DNA from: Marinobacterium marinum
Lineage (GTDB): Bacteria > Pseudomonadota > Gammaproteobacteria > Pseudomonadales > Balneatricaceae
Direction of reading: 5' to 3'
DNA: 64,000 nucleotides
NCBI RefSeq assembly: GCF_013868415.1
Contig: NZ_JACEMT010000041.1
Coordinates: 124,001-188,000, forward strand
Shown: positions 37,277 to 47,803 of the stretch, in pieces
How the letters are laid out: every line of letters starts with the position of its first letter
How positions within the stretch are numbered: position 1 is the stretch's first letter
Made by a program: the position numbers and the translations under genes
Notes under the pieces: model-generated
Told to the model about the DNA's origin: nothing
The model's input: only the letters and a program-made list of their open reading frames with translations
Databases searched by the model: none

Positions 37277-38364
37277 CACGCATCAATGTTGATTCCGACC
37301 ATATTCGTCAACAGGCGGATGCGCGACATCAGCGCCTGACCCAACAGCTTCCCCATGCAGACAAATACTTGACGCCTCACCTGCCGACACCGCACACCAC
37401 ACTACTGCGTAGCGGCAGCCTGCAACTACTCAAATTCGAGCCGGTCACATCGCCCCAACTGCACACTCCGGTGCTGATTTGCTACGCCCTGGTCAATCGC
37501 CCCTGGATTCTGGACCTGAGCCCGCAGCGTTCACTGATCCATCGTTTACTGCAACAAGGAATTCCGGTTTACCTGATCGACTGGGGTTACCCCGAACGTT
37601 GCGACCGCCACCTGACACTGGACGATTACCTCACAGACCTGCTCGACCGCTGCACCGACAGCGTCCGACTGGATGCCGGCAGCAACAAGGTCAATCTGAT
37701 GGGGGTCTGCCAGGGCGGTGTGCTCAGTCTGTGCTACAGTCTTCTCTACCCTCACAAGGTGCGTAACCTGATTACTCTGGTAACACCGGCTGATACGGCT
37801 GTCGACAACTTCACCCTCAGCCAACTGACTCGGACGATCGACCTGGACCTGACGAGCCGCACGTATGGCAATATTCCGGGCTCATTGCTCAACGAAATTT
37901 TCACTCTGCTTCAACCCATGCGCCTGGGCCTGGAGAAAAGGATCGTAGCCAGTCGACAGCTCTGTGACAACGACAACCAGGTACAGCACTTTTTACGTAT
38001 GGAACAATGGCTGCAGGACTGCCCCGACTTGGCCGGTGCGGCCCTGCAGGACTTCATTCAACTGTTTTTCCGCGACAATGCTCTGATGTCAGAGGCCGGA
38101 TTTGAACTGGCCGATTCACTGCTTAAACCACACGACCTGTCACCACCTCTACTGAATATCTACGGTAGTCGTGATCAACTGGTGCCACCGGCCGCATCGG
38201 CCGCGCTCGGGAAACTCGCACAGGGAAAGGATTACACGGAAGTTGCCCTGGACGCCGGGCATATAGGGGTACTCAATGGCGGCAAGGCACTAACCACACT
38301 TCCGCCACTGATCTACAACTGGTTACAGGAACGCGAACCTCACCGAATCAGCGGCTCGCCTTAG
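37273..38364 (+). CDS. phaC: Class III PHA synthase subunit PhaC
   Basis: 363 residues, the short length of class III synthases. The alpha/beta-hydrolase catalytic triad is visible: C146 in the lipase-like box GVCQGG, D301 in GSRDQLVPP and H330 in DAGHIGV, close to the Allochromatium numbers 149, 302 and 331. It polymerises 3-hydroxyacyl-CoA, mainly hydroxybutyryl-CoA, on storage granules with PhaE. It overlaps phaE at its start and the convergent phaR at its end (17 bp). Confidence 0.93.
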   Translation: MTRINVDSDHIRQQADARHQRLTQQLPHADKYLTPHLPTPHTTLLRSGSLQLLKFEPVTSPQLHTPVLICYALVNRPWILDLSPQRSLIHRLLQQGIPVYLIDWGYPERCDRHLTLDDYLTDLLDRCTDSVRLDAGSNKVNLMGVCQGGVLSLCYSLLYPHKVRNLITLVTPADTAVDNFTLSQLTRTIDLDLTSRTYGNIPGSLLNEIFTLLQPMRLGLEKRIVASRQLCDNDNQVQHFLRMEQWLQDCPDLAGAALQDFIQLFFRDNALMSEAGFELADSLLKPHDLSPPLLNIYGSRDQLVPPAASAALGKLAQGKDYTEVALDAGHIGVLNGGKALTTLPPLIYNWLQEREPHRISGSP

Positions 38365-38872
38365 TCGCAGCATCATCGTCCTCGGTCTTCTCTTCCACTT
38401 CAGAGGAGGCCTGAGACTCTTCCTGCTCCTGCTCCGAGCCTCCATCTGCTGCACGTGGTGCAAACATATTCCAGACCGCCATGTTCTGGTCGGCAATACG
38501 CCCCATCATCGTCAACGGATTGGCCGCCCCCATCATACTCTGCATCTGCTCGCGAATACGATCCTGATGCTCCAGAAAAGCCGCGATACTCTGCTCCAGG
38601 TACTGACTCATCATGCCCTGCATGCTGTCACCGTAAAAACGGATCAACTGCTGCAGCACCTGATTGGTCAACAAGGTTCCATGTCCATCGGCCTCCTGCT
38701 CACTGATAATCTGCAGCAGTATATTGCGGGTCAAATCATTACCGGTTTTCGAGTCCTGAACCTGAAAATTCTCGCCGCTCAGCACCAACTGCTTCACGTC
38801 TTCCAACGTCACATAGCAACTGCGCGAGGTATCATACAAGCGTCGATTGGTATATTTACGCAGAATCCGCAC
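38348..38872 (-). CDS. phaR: PHA synthesis regulator PhaR
   Basis: A 174-residue protein with the PHB/PHA accumulation regulator DNA-binding domain at the N-terminus (RILRKYTNRRLYDTSRSCYV), the following domain (LLQIISEQEADGHGTLLTNQ region), and a disordered acidic tail. PhaR represses phasin and related genes and binds PHA granules. Translation probably starts at the GTG at 38872, which has CAGGAG six bases upstream and lies directly before the domain; an ATG ten codons earlier (38902) is possible. It is convergent with phaC. Confidence 0.92.
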   Translation of the reverse strand: MRILRKYTNRRLYDTSRSCYVTLEDVKQLVLSGENFQVQDSKTGNDLTRNILLQIISEQEADGHGTLLTNQVLQQLIRFYGDSMQGMMSQYLEQSIAAFLEHQDRIREQMQSMMGAANPLTMMGRIADQNMAVWNMFAPRAADGGSEQEQEESQASSEVEEKTEDDDAATKASR

Positions 38873-38915
38873 GTTCGACTCTCCTGCTCCTCTCTGACTC
38901 ATCCACACGTTCCAT

Positions 38916-39170
38916 TCAGTCGGCGTCGTGTCTGTCTTTCCCGTACTGGCTCATCATGCCGAAGAGCAGTTTCTGGAAAGACTCCATCGAGCCGATACCA
39001 CTATTGAGGTAAGGCTTCAGCAGCGTCAGCGGGTCATAACCTTCAGCCCCAGCATTCATCTGCTCCCTGACCTGATCGATCATTTCCTGCTGCAGCGCCG
39101 AGACATCCGGCAATCCCAAAGCCCGGCGCAACTCTTCGGGCGTCATTTCAATATCGATTCTGAAATTCAT
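38916..39170 (-). CDS. Small protein, DUF6489-like
   Basis: 84 residues. The start MNFRIDIEMTPEELRRALGLPDV resembles small proteins grouped as DUF6489 (core motif TPEE-RR-LGLPDV); the remainder is helical, with a Met/Gln-rich end. It lies 43 bp upstream of phaR in the same direction. Proximity to phaR/phaC hints at a granule-associated role, but no experiment in the family is known to me. Confidence 0.68.
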   Translation of the reverse strand: MNFRIDIEMTPEELRRALGLPDVSALQQEMIDQVREQMNAGAEGYDPLTLLKPYLNSGIGSMESFQKLLFGMMSQYGKDRHDAD

Positions 39171-39424
39171 ACACATTCACCCGATCTGGAAATGTTACCT
39201 CATACTATAGCAATAGCCTTTCAAAACAACATCACCCCAGTATTTACGATTCTTTTTCCCGACAGCTTCCCGCCCTGCTGCCCAATCCATTAGGAGGCCT
39301 AATGAGATGCAACATGACCACACAACATGACATTCAACTGCGGAAAAGGAAAAGAGAAAGATTCAGGTGCCGAAGCCGGAGCGGGGGAAGGTATTGGTGG
39401 GAAGGTGCAGGCTCTCGGCTTGCT

Positions 39425-39455
39425 GAACGGGGCTGAAGGAGAATCAGCCCCGTTC
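39425..39455 (-). terminator. Stem-loop downstream of speE
   Basis: A perfect 12-bp stem, GAACGGGGCTGA (39425-39436) and TCAGCCCCGTTC (39444-39455), with a 7-nt loop, four bases after the speE stop. There is no T run, so it may be an mRNA-end stabiliser or a Rho-independent terminator of low efficiency. Confidence 0.55.
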
Positions 39456-39459
39456 CGGA

Positions 39460-40317
39460 TTAACAGTCGCTAAGCGCCTGTACGACATACTGCGGCAACG
39501 CGAAACTTGCCACATGCAGTTCAGGCGTATAATAACGTGTTGTGATGCCGCTGCGCTCAAAGCGCTCACGAATCACCTCCACACGTTGTTGGCGCATGCC
39601 CTTATTATCGCTGCCCCAGGCAAAGGCCATCACGCCACCCACGTAAGTCGGCACCGCTGCGGCATAAAAATACGGGTCCGCAAAATAAGGGCCAAGACGG
39701 CGATATGTCGTAACCGCTTCTTCCGGCTGCATGAACGTTACCCCGTTCTGAGCAACAAAAACACCGCCCGGCGTCAGACAGCGCTTGCATCCTTCATAAA
39801 AGCGGCTGGAAAACAGCACTTCACCCGGACCAACCGGGTCCGTGCAGTCGGAAATAATGACATCAAAGGTATCGGTGCATTCATTGACGAATTCAACACC
39901 GTCGGCAATGACGACATTGGCACGGGAATCCTCAAACGCACCCGCCGAATGATTGGGCAGGTATTGTTTACACATGTCGATCACGGCCTGATCGATTTCA
40001 ACCTGAGTGACATGCTCCACATTCTGATGACGCAGCACTTCACGCAGCATTCCACCGTCGCCACCACCAATGATCAACACACGCTTGGCATCGCCATGCG
40101 CCAGTATCGGCAGGTGCGCCATCATTTCATGGTAAACAAATTCGTCACGCTCGGTCGTCTGAATCACGCCATCCAGCGCCATCACGGTACCGAACTCACG
40201 GTTACGAAATATGATCAACTCCTGGTGTTCGGTGCGATGCTCAAACAGCACCTCATCCACCGTAAAGCTCTGACCGTAACCGTCATACAATTTTTCAAGA
40301 TAGGTAGTCGTCGTCAT
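39460..40317 (-). CDS. speE: Spermidine synthase (polyamine aminopropyltransferase)
   Basis: 285 residues; transfers aminopropyl from decarboxylated AdoMet to putrescine. Core motifs are [42 protein letters not shown] and [12 protein letters not shown]. It overlaps speD by 23 bp, so the two are coupled and act in sequence. ATG 40317 is one codon inside the longest frame, which begins with TTG. Confidence 0.94.
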   Translation of the reverse strand: MTTTTYLEKLYDGYGQSFTVDEVLFEHRTEHQELIIFRNREFGTVMALDGVIQTTERDEFVYHEMMAHLPILAHGDAKRVLIIGGGDGGMLREVLRHQNVEHVTQVEIDQAVIDMCKQYLPNHSAGAFEDSRANVVIADGVEFVNECTDTFDVIISDCTDPVGPGEVLFSSRFYEGCKRCLTPGGVFVAQNGVTFMQPEEAVTTYRRLGPYFADPYFYAAAVPTYVGGVMAFAWGSDNKGMRQQRVEVIRERFERSGITTRYYTPELHVASFALPQYVVQALSDC

Positions 40318-40792
40318 CAATCCTCACCTTACCACGCAAAATTTCTTCAACTTTCACTTCAGTCGGCGCAAATGCCGCCTCCAGAACGGGAACGGCCTTG
40401 GCCGGCTCTGATTCTCCGCACATAAAGACATCAAACGCAGCGAAGTTGCGTTCCGGCCAGGTGTGCACACTGATGTGCGACTCGGCCAATACCGCCACTC
40501 CCGAAATACCGCCATTCGGCGTAAAGTGGTGCAGGTGGATATGCAGCAGTGTTGCCTTGGCCGCTTTGATCGAGTCACGCAGCGCTTTCTCCATCACTTC
40601 CAGATCATCCAGACGCGATGCACCGCGCAGATCAATGATCAGATGGGTACCGGCATAACGATGACCGTCACGCTCGATGAAAAAGTCCAAACGTTCTTCA
40701 TCGTCGCCCTGAGCATAGGCGGGCCATTCGGCAACACTGCCTGCTGCCTCTTGGTCGTTCACTTCAGACGCCAGGTCTATTGTTTCTTGCAT
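40295..40792 (-). CDS. speD: S-adenosylmethionine decarboxylase proenzyme (short type)
   Basis: A 165-residue pyruvoyl enzyme that supplies the aminopropyl donor for SpeE. The self-processing site is E104/S105 in [14 protein letters not shown], where Ser becomes the pyruvoyl group. The length is that of the short Thermotoga/Bacillus-type class plus a 40-residue acidic N-terminal extension, and unlike the 264-residue enterobacterial SpeD. ATG 40792 has GGAG eight bases upstream. Confidence 0.93.
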   Translation of the reverse strand: MQETIDLASEVNDQEAAGSVAEWPAYAQGDDEERLDFFIERDGHRYAGTHLIIDLRGASRLDDLEVMEKALRDSIKAAKATLLHIHLHHFTPNGGISGVAVLAESHISVHTWPERNFAAFDVFMCGESEPAKAVPVLEAAFAPTEVKVEEILRGKVRIDDDDYLS

Positions 40793-41063
40793 GGGGAATG
40801 ACTCCAAACAAGTCTGTGCTTACACAGAGTTCAGAAAACAAAAACCCAACCTTTGGCGCTGTGACCGGGCACCATGCAGCATTATCAAATCAGGCTGTCA
40901 CCTGCAGCAGGCGGCAACCTGAATCGCTTCATGAACCCCGCACACCCCCAAGGGTTGGGACGTATCAAAATCTGCCGCCTTTATACCGCGTTATGCTCAG
41001 AATTCAAGCAAAAAGCACAAGACTGTCAGAAAAAATTCACCCACTGACAGTACAATCAGAAAG

Positions 41064-42167
41064 TTAGCTTTCAGCACTGCCCAGCATCGGCAACACAGAT
41101 TCGACATCCGCATTTTGACCACGATGGCGCAGCAGATGATCCAGCAGTACAATCGCCATCATCGACTCAGCGATTGGCGTTGCCCGGATACCCACACAAG
41201 GATCATGGCGCCCCTTGGTAACCACTTCGATTTCCTCGCCCGCCGCGTTAATACTGCGGCCCGGCAAACGCAGACTCGAGGTTGGCTTAAGTGCAATATG
41301 CGCCTCGATGGTTTGCCCGGTAGAAATGCCGCCAAGAATGCCACCCGCGTGATTGGATAAAAAACCGCCGGGCGTCATTTCATCACGATGCTCGGTGCCT
41401 TTTTGATTGACCACCGCAAAGCCGTCACCAATTTCTACGCCCTTGACCGCATTAATGCTCATCAGGGCATGAGCAATATCGGCATCCAGACGATCAAACA
41501 CGGGCTCGCCAAGCCCGACGGGAACACCTGTAGCCTGTACGGAAATCCGCGCACCTATGGAATTCCCTTCCTTGCGCAAGGCATCCATGTAGACCTCCAT
41601 CTCGCTCGCAGCCTTTGCATCCGGCGAGAAGAAAGCGTTCTGCTCGACCTGCTCCCAATCGAACCGTGACTGATCGATGGCAATGGGCCCAAGCTGGGAC
41701 AGGTATCCGCGCACCTGCACGCCCTTCTCGGCCAGCACTTTTTTGGCCACGGCGCCCGCCGCCACTCGCATGGCGGTTTCACGGGCCGAGGAACGCCCGC
41801 CACCACGGTAGTCACGGAAACCGTATTTGTGAGAATAGACATAGTCCGCATGCGCCGGACGGAAGGTGTCGGCTATGTTGGAGTAATCCTTGGAGCGCTG
41901 ATCCGTATTTTCAATTAACAGTCCAATCGGTGTCCCCGTCGTCTTGCCATCAAAGACACCGGACAGAATGCGCACCTGGTCCGGCTCGCGGCGCTGCGTC
42001 GTATGACGAGAGGTACCCGGTTTCCGACGATCAAGATCCGCCTGCAGATCGGCTTCGCTCAACGCGATGCCGGGAGGACAACCATCGACGATGCACCCCA
42101 GTGCAAGGCCATGGCTTTCACCAAAGGTAGTGACTGTAAACAGTTTTCCAAAGCTGTTTCCGGACAT
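41064..42167 (-). CDS. aroC: Chorismate synthase
   Basis: A 367-residue FMNH2-dependent enzyme, the last step of the shikimate pathway. [14 protein letters not shown] at the start, RPGHADY-type motif [27 protein letters not shown] and the C-terminal [10 protein letters not shown] are present. In many gammaproteobacteria prmB and aroC are adjacent, as here (prmB ends 52 bp upstream). Confidence 0.97.
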   Translation of the reverse strand: MSGNSFGKLFTVTTFGESHGLALGCIVDGCPPGIALSEADLQADLDRRKPGTSRHTTQRREPDQVRILSGVFDGKTTGTPIGLLIENTDQRSKDYSNIADTFRPAHADYVYSHKYGFRDYRGGGRSSARETAMRVAAGAVAKKVLAEKGVQVRGYLSQLGPIAIDQSRFDWEQVEQNAFFSPDAKAASEMEVYMDALRKEGNSIGARISVQATGVPVGLGEPVFDRLDADIAHALMSINAVKGVEIGDGFAVVNQKGTEHRDEMTPGGFLSNHAGGILGGISTGQTIEAHIALKPTSSLRLPGRSINAAGEEIEVVTKGRHDPCVGIRATPIAESMMAIVLLDHLLRHRGQNADVESVLPMLGSAES

Positions 42168-42219
42168 AGTGTTCTACTCTATAACTGTATGGTGCTCACC
42201 CGTGTGGCCGCACCTGAAT

Positions 42220-43137
42220 TCATAACAAATGTTGATGCGCCCGCAAATCGGCAGCGGTAATCACGAACACGCCATTGCCGCCCCGCTCAAGCTCTACCCA
42301 TACCAGCGGCAACTCGGGCAGACTCGACATCAGGTGGACCTCGCTGTTGCCGACTTCGACGACCAGCAGGCCATCTTCCGCAAGATGAGAGCCGGCCTCC
42401 CGCAGGATACGACGAGTAATATCCAGACCATCCGACCCTGACCCCAATGCCAGCGCGGGTTCATGCCCATATTCTTCTGGCATGTCAGCCAGGTCGTTCT
42501 GATCCACATACGGCGGGTTACTGACAATCAGGTCATAACGTGCTCCGGGCACGGCCGCGAAGAGATCCCCCTGACGGGCGTAAACGCGCTCTTCCAGTTC
42601 GTAACGGGCGATATTCTGTCTGGCCACCTCCAGCGCATCGCCGGATATATCCGCCAAGTCGACTTCCGCCTCCGGGAAGGCAAGAGCACACGCGATACCG
42701 ATGCAGCCACTGCCGGTACACAAATCCAGAATACGTCCGACCGGGCCGGGCCTCAGCCAGGGCTCAAAACCCTGCTCGATCAATTCAGCTATCGGCGAGC
42801 GTGGAATCAATACCCGCTCATCAACCTGAAACGGCAACCCCATAAACCAGGCTTCACCGGTTATATACGGTAGCGGCTTGCGCTCTAGTGTGCGCTGACG
42901 CACAAATTCCTGTACACGCATGCTCTCAGCCGGCAACAAACGCGCATCCAGCACGGCCGGATCCGTATCCCAGGGCAGATCCACCGCGTTAAGCACCAGC
43001 TGACAGGCTTCATCCCAGGCCGTTGCATGACCATGACCGAAGTAGACCTGGTGACGATGGAATTCACTCAACGTCCAGCGGATGTAATCACGGAGAGTAA
43101 ACAGGTGCTCGCTAATCGCGGCTTGATCCGACTTCAT
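42220..43137 (-). CDS. prmB: Ribosomal protein L3 glutamine N5-methyltransferase PrmB
   Basis: 306 residues; AdoMet-dependent, methylates a glutamine of ribosomal protein uL3. The AdoMet motif [16 protein letters not shown] and the catalytic NPPY ([12 protein letters not shown]) are clear. PrmB rather than PrmC is favoured by the N-terminal sequence, by [19 protein letters not shown] and by linkage to aroC and smrB. ATG 43137 is chosen because the upstream 27 codons run into smrB on the other strand. Confidence 0.94.
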   Translation of the reverse strand: MKSDQAAISEHLFTLRDYIRWTLSEFHRHQVYFGHGHATAWDEACQLVLNAVDLPWDTDPAVLDARLLPAESMRVQEFVRQRTLERKPLPYITGEAWFMGLPFQVDERVLIPRSPIAELIEQGFEPWLRPGPVGRILDLCTGSGCIGIACALAFPEAEVDLADISGDALEVARQNIARYELEERVYARQGDLFAAVPGARYDLIVSNPPYVDQNDLADMPEEYGHEPALALGSGSDGLDITRRILREAGSHLAEDGLLVVEVGNSEVHLMSSLPELPLVWVELERGGNGVFVITAADLRAHQHLL

Positions 43138-43205
43138 ATATGGCCTGATAATAAGTTTTACTGCATTTAGGGCGAATATGTTAATGAAAACCCCCGTTGA
43201 ACGCC

Positions 43206-43778
43206 ATGTCTTATCCAACTGATACAGAATCCAACGACGATCTTGACTTCAGCAGCGCCATGCAAGGCGTCAAACCGCTGTCCCATGACCGCCATGTCGC
43301 CACAAAAACGCTGAAGCCCAGCCTCAAGGCCGCTCGCGATCAAACGTCACGCTATCGTCGCGCCGCAGCTGCAGAAGAGATCGAACAGGTCATCGACGGC
43401 CTGTCGTCAGAGGCCAAGGAGATCATCGACTCGCAGGATGAGTTACTGTTCGCCGCACCGGGAGTACAGCTCAGACTGCTCAAGCGCCTGCGCCAGGGAC
43501 ACATACACTGGGAGGCGGGCCTGGATCTGCATGGCTACAGCGTCGACCAGGCCCGCGATGAGCTCAGCACTTTTATTCGCGATGCGGCCCGACAGCAGAT
43601 GCGGGCCGTTATTGTCGTTCACGGCAAGGCCTTCACCCAACCGGGCCAGCCCGCCCTGCTCAAATCATGCGTCAACGACTGGTTGCGCCAGCTGGACCCC
43701 GTGCTGGCCTTCTGCTCTGCACAACCCAAGGACGGCGGCACCGGTGCAGTATACGTCCTGCTCCGTCGCGAGCGTTAG
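43206..43778 (+). CDS. smrB: Smr domain endonuclease-like protein (SmrB type)
   Basis: 190 residues. The N-terminal half is charged and probably disordered; the C-terminal Smr domain (about 110-185) has [14 protein letters not shown] and a final [28 protein letters not shown]-type end. SmrB in E. coli cleaves mRNA between collided ribosomes. The prmB-smrB divergent pair is conserved in gammaproteobacteria. ATG at 43206; a TTG three codons earlier begins the longest frame. Confidence 0.88.
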   Translation: MSYPTDTESNDDLDFSSAMQGVKPLSHDRHVATKTLKPSLKAARDQTSRYRRAAAAEEIEQVIDGLSSEAKEIIDSQDELLFAAPGVQLRLLKRLRQGHIHWEAGLDLHGYSVDQARDELSTFIRDAARQQMRAVIVVHGKAFTQPGQPALLKSCVNDWLRQLDPVLAFCSAQPKDGGTGAVYVLLRRER

Positions 43779-43964
43779 CCCCCTCGCTCGGGCCGCTGCT
43801 ATACTGCTCCACTCCAGGTATCGCCCTGTTTAAACGACCAGGCAACACCGCCGGTATCGGGCACAAGAACAGGCTGTTGTTGCCCCCTGCCCTTTACCCG
43901 AGTGTCATATTCAAGTAATTTACGCCGTTTTCTCCCAGACGCGTCGAGTAACCGAGGATCCAAA

Positions 43965-44507
43965 ATGGAAACAGCCTACGCCCAGATCATTGAACAGCTC
44001 GGAGAGGACCTGAACCGCGACGGGCTCAAGGACACCCCCACCCGAGCGGCCAAGGCGATGCGCTTCCTGACCCGCGGCTACAACCAGAGCCTGGACGAAG
44101 TCGTCAATGATGCGCTGTTCCCGTCCGATAACAGCGAGATGGTTGTCGTCCAGAATATCGAACTGTACTCATTGTGCGAGCACCACCTGCTGCCCTTTAT
44201 CGGCAAGGCTCACGTTGCCTATATTCCGAACGGCAAGGTACTGGGCCTGTCCAAACTGGCCCGTATTGTCGACATGTATGCGCGCCGCCTGCAGATCCAG
44301 GAAAACATGACCAAGGAAATTGCCGAAGCGATTCAAAACGTGACCGGTGCTGCAGGTGTCGGCGTAGTCATTGAAGCACAACATATGTGCATGATGATGC
44401 GCGGCGTCGAGAAACAGAATGCATCCATGAAAACTTCCATGATGCTGGGCTCATTCCGCAATAACCCGGCCACCCGCGCCGAATTCATGGCTCTTGTCGG
44501 CAAGTAA
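43965..44507 (+). CDS. folE: GTP cyclohydrolase I
   Basis: A 180-residue zinc enzyme, the first step of tetrahydrofolate synthesis. Zinc and active-site residues lie in LCEHHLLPF and [31 protein letters not shown] and the final ATRAEFMAL are family hallmarks. [12 protein letters not shown] at 43965 gives the standard short N-terminus; the longer frame adds 21 unmatched residues. Confidence 0.95.
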   Translation: METAYAQIIEQLGEDLNRDGLKDTPTRAAKAMRFLTRGYNQSLDEVVNDALFPSDNSEMVVVQNIELYSLCEHHLLPFIGKAHVAYIPNGKVLGLSKLARIVDMYARRLQIQENMTKEIAEAIQNVTGAAGVGVVIEAQHMCMMMRGVEKQNASMKTSMMLGSFRNNPATRAEFMALVGK

Positions 44508-44522
44508 CTCGAACAAGATCTT

Positions 44523-44554
44523 GCTAAAGGGGGAGAGACTACCTCCCCTTTAGC
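44523..44554. terminator. Stem-loop between convergent folE and DUF4892 gene
   Basis: A perfect 10-bp stem, GCTAAAGGGG (44523-44532) and CCCCTTTAGC (44545-44554), spans the stop of the minus-strand gene. No T run follows on either strand, so it is called as a likely but unproven bidirectional end structure. Confidence 0.5.
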
Positions 44555-45387
44555 ACCACCACGGCCACTTGGCTGCGCCCACCCAGCACGCGCGGCACCA
44601 GAGCCCCGACTCCACGCCCCTTGATGTTTTTCGCATCTCCGCCCTTGTCAGTCAGCAGACGCAGCAAGCGTCGAGCGGCTTCTTCCGACTGGCGCACGCT
44701 AAGATCCAGATCCTCACCTCGCCAATGCACCACCAGCCACATCTCCCTGGTCGGGAAGGCTGTCTGCAGATCCAACAGAGCCTTAACAGAACGATCCGGC
44801 GAATCAGGCCAGTCCGGCAATTCCACATACCCCTGCTGACGCAAGCGAACACTCAATTCGGCCAAGGTCGCTTCTTCATGTTCAAGCACATCCAGATGGA
44901 GATAGACCCGCCCATTACCTCGGCGCACAGCATAGATCGCCACATGCGCCTGCGGCAACACCAGCGCTGCGTAGAACTGGCTGTTATCCACCCCGTAAAG
45001 CCGCGACTGCCCAAAGACATCATTCGCCCAAAGATTGCTGGACCCGCATTGACGGCCGGCACATTCAAACAGCACCTCTGCATCGCGACTCAGGAATTGT
45101 TCACGCAGATAATTAAAGCCCGCCTCGGGCGCATATCCCGAAGGCAGTTGCCAGGTTGTACGACTCAACTGAGCCTGGAGGCGCTGCTCACGATCACTGC
45201 GAATCAGGCCATTGATTTTGACGATCCCCCCCAGCATCAACTGATAATCCGGCTCCTGTCGCTGCAACTGGCTGATCACCGTTGACAGAGGAAAAGGCTT
45301 TAACTCAGACATCAAGGATGATTCCCGAGCCTGCACAGACACCGAAACCAGCAACACAGACAGCAGAAACAGCCGCATCACCTTCAT
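44539..45387 (-). CDS. DUF4892 exported protein
   Basis: 282 residues with a signal peptide (MKVMRLFLLSVLLVSVSVQA). The DUF4892 region spans roughly 30-180 and includes the marker AGRQCGSSNLWANDVFGQSRLYG. The last 100 residues resemble an OmpA-like peptidoglycan-binding end in outline (SEEAARRLLRLLTDKG, GRGVGALVPRVLGG). Function is unknown; a periplasmic or outer-membrane role is likely. ATG 45387 has AGGAG six bases upstream, one codon inside the longest frame. Confidence 0.83.
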   Translation of the reverse strand: MKVMRLFLLSVLLVSVSVQARESSLMSELKPFPLSTVISQLQRQEPDYQLMLGGIVKINGLIRSDREQRLQAQLSRTTWQLPSGYAPEAGFNYLREQFLSRDAEVLFECAGRQCGSSNLWANDVFGQSRLYGVDNSQFYAALVLPQAHVAIYAVRRGNGRVYLHLDVLEHEEATLAELSVRLRQQGYVELPDWPDSPDRSVKALLDLQTAFPTREMWLVVHWRGEDLDLSVRQSEEAARRLLRLLTDKGGDAKNIKGRGVGALVPRVLGGRSQVAVVVLKGR

Positions 45388-45405
45388 CACCTTCTCCTTG
45401 CACCC

Positions 45406-46254
45406 TTACAGATGCCGATGGAATTCATTGATCGTGTCCGCAACTGCGCGGGCGGACGATTCATCCAAGTGCAAATGATGATTACCGGCCAGCGTAAGAC
45501 GCCGCAGCCCGGATACCAGTGCTGCACGCTCATCCAGCAACGGCGTCCCTATTCCTTCCGAGCCCATCACCAGCAGGGCCGGAGCCTTGACAGCACATAA
45601 AAACGCACGTACCTGTGCTTCCGACAACCGCAACACGGACGGCAGGACCAGAGCCGGGTCACTGCGCCAGCGAACTCCCTTGGGAGTATGCACTATAGAG
45701 CGTTCGACCAGCCACCGAGCAGCCTGTTCCGTAACCGGGAAATGCCCTTTCATCCGCGCCTGCACAGCGGCCTCAGTATCAGGATAGTATCTGGGGCTGC
45801 GCCCCCGGCTCTGCCGCCGCCGAATCGCCAATGCCATTTTGCCCGGCAACTCATCCGGCTCATCCGCCAGCGGTGCCAGCCCTTCCAGCAAGACCAGGCT
45901 CAGGATCCGTTCCGGCATGGTACCGGCCAGCAGCGAAGCGATACCCGCACCCATCGAGTGCCCAAGCAGGTGGAACTGTTCCCAGCCCAGCTCGTCAGCC
46001 ACTGACAGTACATCCGCAACGTTATCCCAGATGTAATATGGCATTGCATCCGGTCGATGCATGGAAAAACCATGCCCAGCCAGATCCAAAGCCACCAGGC
46101 GTACGGAATCCAGATACGGTTCCAACGCACGAAAACTGGCCGCGTTATCCAGCCAACCATGCAGTGCCAACACAGGCCGTCCGTCAGCAGGACCAACAGC
46201 ACGGGCAGCCATCAACTGCCCGTTCACTTCAAAACGCAGCTCTTCTGCCACCAT
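45406..46254 (-). CDS. Alpha/beta hydrolase
   Basis: 282 residues. The oxyanion region LALHGWLDNAASF, nucleophile motif GHSMGAGIASL and the C-terminal catalytic His in GNHHLHLDE define a standard alpha/beta hydrolase, probably an esterase; the substrate cannot be read from sequence. ATG 46254 is chosen because the 32-codon upstream extension overlaps sixA. It lies between sixA and the DUF4892 gene in one direction. Confidence 0.88.
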   Translation of the reverse strand: MVAEELRFEVNGQLMAARAVGPADGRPVLALHGWLDNAASFRALEPYLDSVRLVALDLAGHGFSMHRPDAMPYYIWDNVADVLSVADELGWEQFHLLGHSMGAGIASLLAGTMPERILSLVLLEGLAPLADEPDELPGKMALAIRRRQSRGRSPRYYPDTEAAVQARMKGHFPVTEQAARWLVERSIVHTPKGVRWRSDPALVLPSVLRLSEAQVRAFLCAVKAPALLVMGSEGIGTPLLDERAALVSGLRRLTLAGNHHLHLDESSARAVADTINEFHRHL

Positions 46255-46270
46255 GGAAAGGTCTCTCAAT

Positions 46271-46732
46271 TCAGGGCGTATGCGGATCAAGCCAACGCAC
46301 CAGACGTGCCATGCCCGCCGCAGGCCAGTCCAGTTCCAATAACGCACCACTGCAAGGCGCCACCGACAGCGGCTGATCTTGCCCCTCGGTCAACCAGTGA
46401 ATCAGCCGACCGCACAGGGGCTGATGCGTCAACAGCACCAAAGGTCGGTCGGTCGCAAACAACGGCTCAAGCCGTACCGCAACCGCCGCTACTGAAGCGG
46501 TCGGGATCAGCTCGAGGGCAGAAGAAATCTCATTTTCGGACGCCGTCAGCTCGGCCGCCGTACTCCGTGCCCGCACCCAGGGAGAACTTAGCAAACGAAA
46601 GTCTCCCAGCAGCGATTCCAGCCGTGATGCCATCATCTGTGCTTGCACGCGCCCCTGCGGCGTCAGCTCACGACAAGGGTCAAGATCCGCACCCGACACC
46701 GCCTCGGCATGCCGCAAAACAAGCAAACGCAT
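46271..46732 (-). CDS. sixA: Phosphohistidine phosphatase SixA
   Basis: 153 residues of the histidine phosphatase superfamily with the LRHAEA motif at the N-terminus, SSPWVRARSTAAEL and the second catalytic His in LLTHQPLCGRL. SixA dephosphorylates histidine-containing phosphotransfer proteins such as NPr in E. coli. Its start overlaps the gpsA stop by one base (TAATG), as in the common gpsA-sixA order. Confidence 0.9.
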   Translation of the reverse strand: MRLLVLRHAEAVSGADLDPCRELTPQGRVQAQMMASRLESLLGDFRLLSSPWVRARSTAAELTASENEISSALELIPTASVAAVAVRLEPLFATDRPLVLLTHQPLCGRLIHWLTEGQDQPLSVAPCSGALLELDWPAAGMARLVRWLDPHTP

Positions 46733-47760
46733 TATGGCTCCTGGCGTGGCAACACGAACTCCACATCGCTGCTTTGGGCATTCAGCATCATGCCCCGCGC
46801 CACTTCCTTGACCGGTGCATTGTTGAACACCACCTCATACAAACCGGCAACGAGCGGCATGTATATTCCCAGACTTTCGGCCTTTTCCTTCACCAGCCGC
46901 AGGGTATTAACCCCCTCGGCCACTTCGCCCAAGGCTGCAACGGCCTCATCCAGCGTTTTACCCTCGCCCAAAGCATGGCCCACTCGATAATTTCGACTCA
47001 GAGGCGACATGCAGGTCACGATCAGATCACCGACGCCCGCCAATCCCAGAAAAGTCAGCGGATTGGCCCCCAGGCTAACGGCAAACCGGCTCATTTCCGC
47101 CAGACTGCGCGTCATCAGCATACTCTTGGTATTTTCTCCCATACCCAGAGCGGCACTAAGACCCGCTGCGATAGCGTAGATATTTTTCAGGGTACCACCC
47201 AGCTCGACCCCGTAAGTATCGGTACTGGCATAGACCCGGAAGCAGGAAGTGTGCAACAGCGCCTGAACCTGATCACGAAGTTCCGCATCACTGCTGGCAA
47301 TCACGGTTGCCGTCAGTTGGTGCTGCATGATTTCTTTCGCCAGGTTAGGCCCACTGAGAACTCCCATACGAGCCTGCGGGCATTCCTGCGAAATAATCTG
47401 ACTCATCAAGCAGAAAGTGCCCGATTCTATTCCCTTGGTTGTGCTGACCAGCAGTTGTTCTGGCGTCAACCATGCCGCTGCCTGTCGCAACACTTGGCGA
47501 AAAGCGCTGCTGGGAATCGCAATAAAGACGGCCTGAACCCCGTTCAGTGCCTGCTGCAAATCGGTGGTTGCAACCAGAGAAGGCGCAAGATCCCGCCCGG
47601 GAAGATAACGTTCATTGCGATGATGCCGGTTAATCTCGGCAACTGACACTTCGTTACGCATCCAAAGGCGGACTTCCAGGCCTTTTTCGGCCATAAGGTT
47701 CGCGATGACGGTACCGAAACTGCCGCCACCCAAAACGGCCACAGGGGGCTGGGATTGCAT
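46732..47760 (-). CDS. gpsA: Glycerol-3-phosphate dehydrogenase [NAD(P)+]
   Basis: 342 residues; makes sn-glycerol-3-phosphate for phospholipids. The dinucleotide motif [36 protein letters not shown], and the catalytic lysine in [14 protein letters not shown] are intact, as is the C-terminal ARSSD-like region. GGGAG precedes the ATG. Confidence 0.97.
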   Translation of the reverse strand: MQSQPPVAVLGGGSFGTVIANLMAEKGLEVRLWMRNEVSVAEINRHHRNERYLPGRDLAPSLVATTDLQQALNGVQAVFIAIPSSAFRQVLRQAAAWLTPEQLLVSTTKGIESGTFCLMSQIISQECPQARMGVLSGPNLAKEIMQHQLTATVIASSDAELRDQVQALLHTSCFRVYASTDTYGVELGGTLKNIYAIAAGLSAALGMGENTKSMLMTRSLAEMSRFAVSLGANPLTFLGLAGVGDLIVTCMSPLSRNYRVGHALGEGKTLDEAVAALGEVAEGVNTLRLVKEKAESLGIYMPLVAGLYEVVFNNAPVKEVARGMMLNAQSSDVEFVLPRQEP

Positions 47761-47803
47761 ATATTCTCCCTAAGACTGAGCATGGAAGCCTCGCAGGCTT
47801 CCG

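Noticed and set aside
41023-41050. CTGTCAG/CTGACAG dyad after aroC as a terminator
   Set aside because: Only a 7-bp stem with a 14-nt loop and a T run that is too far away; too weak to list.
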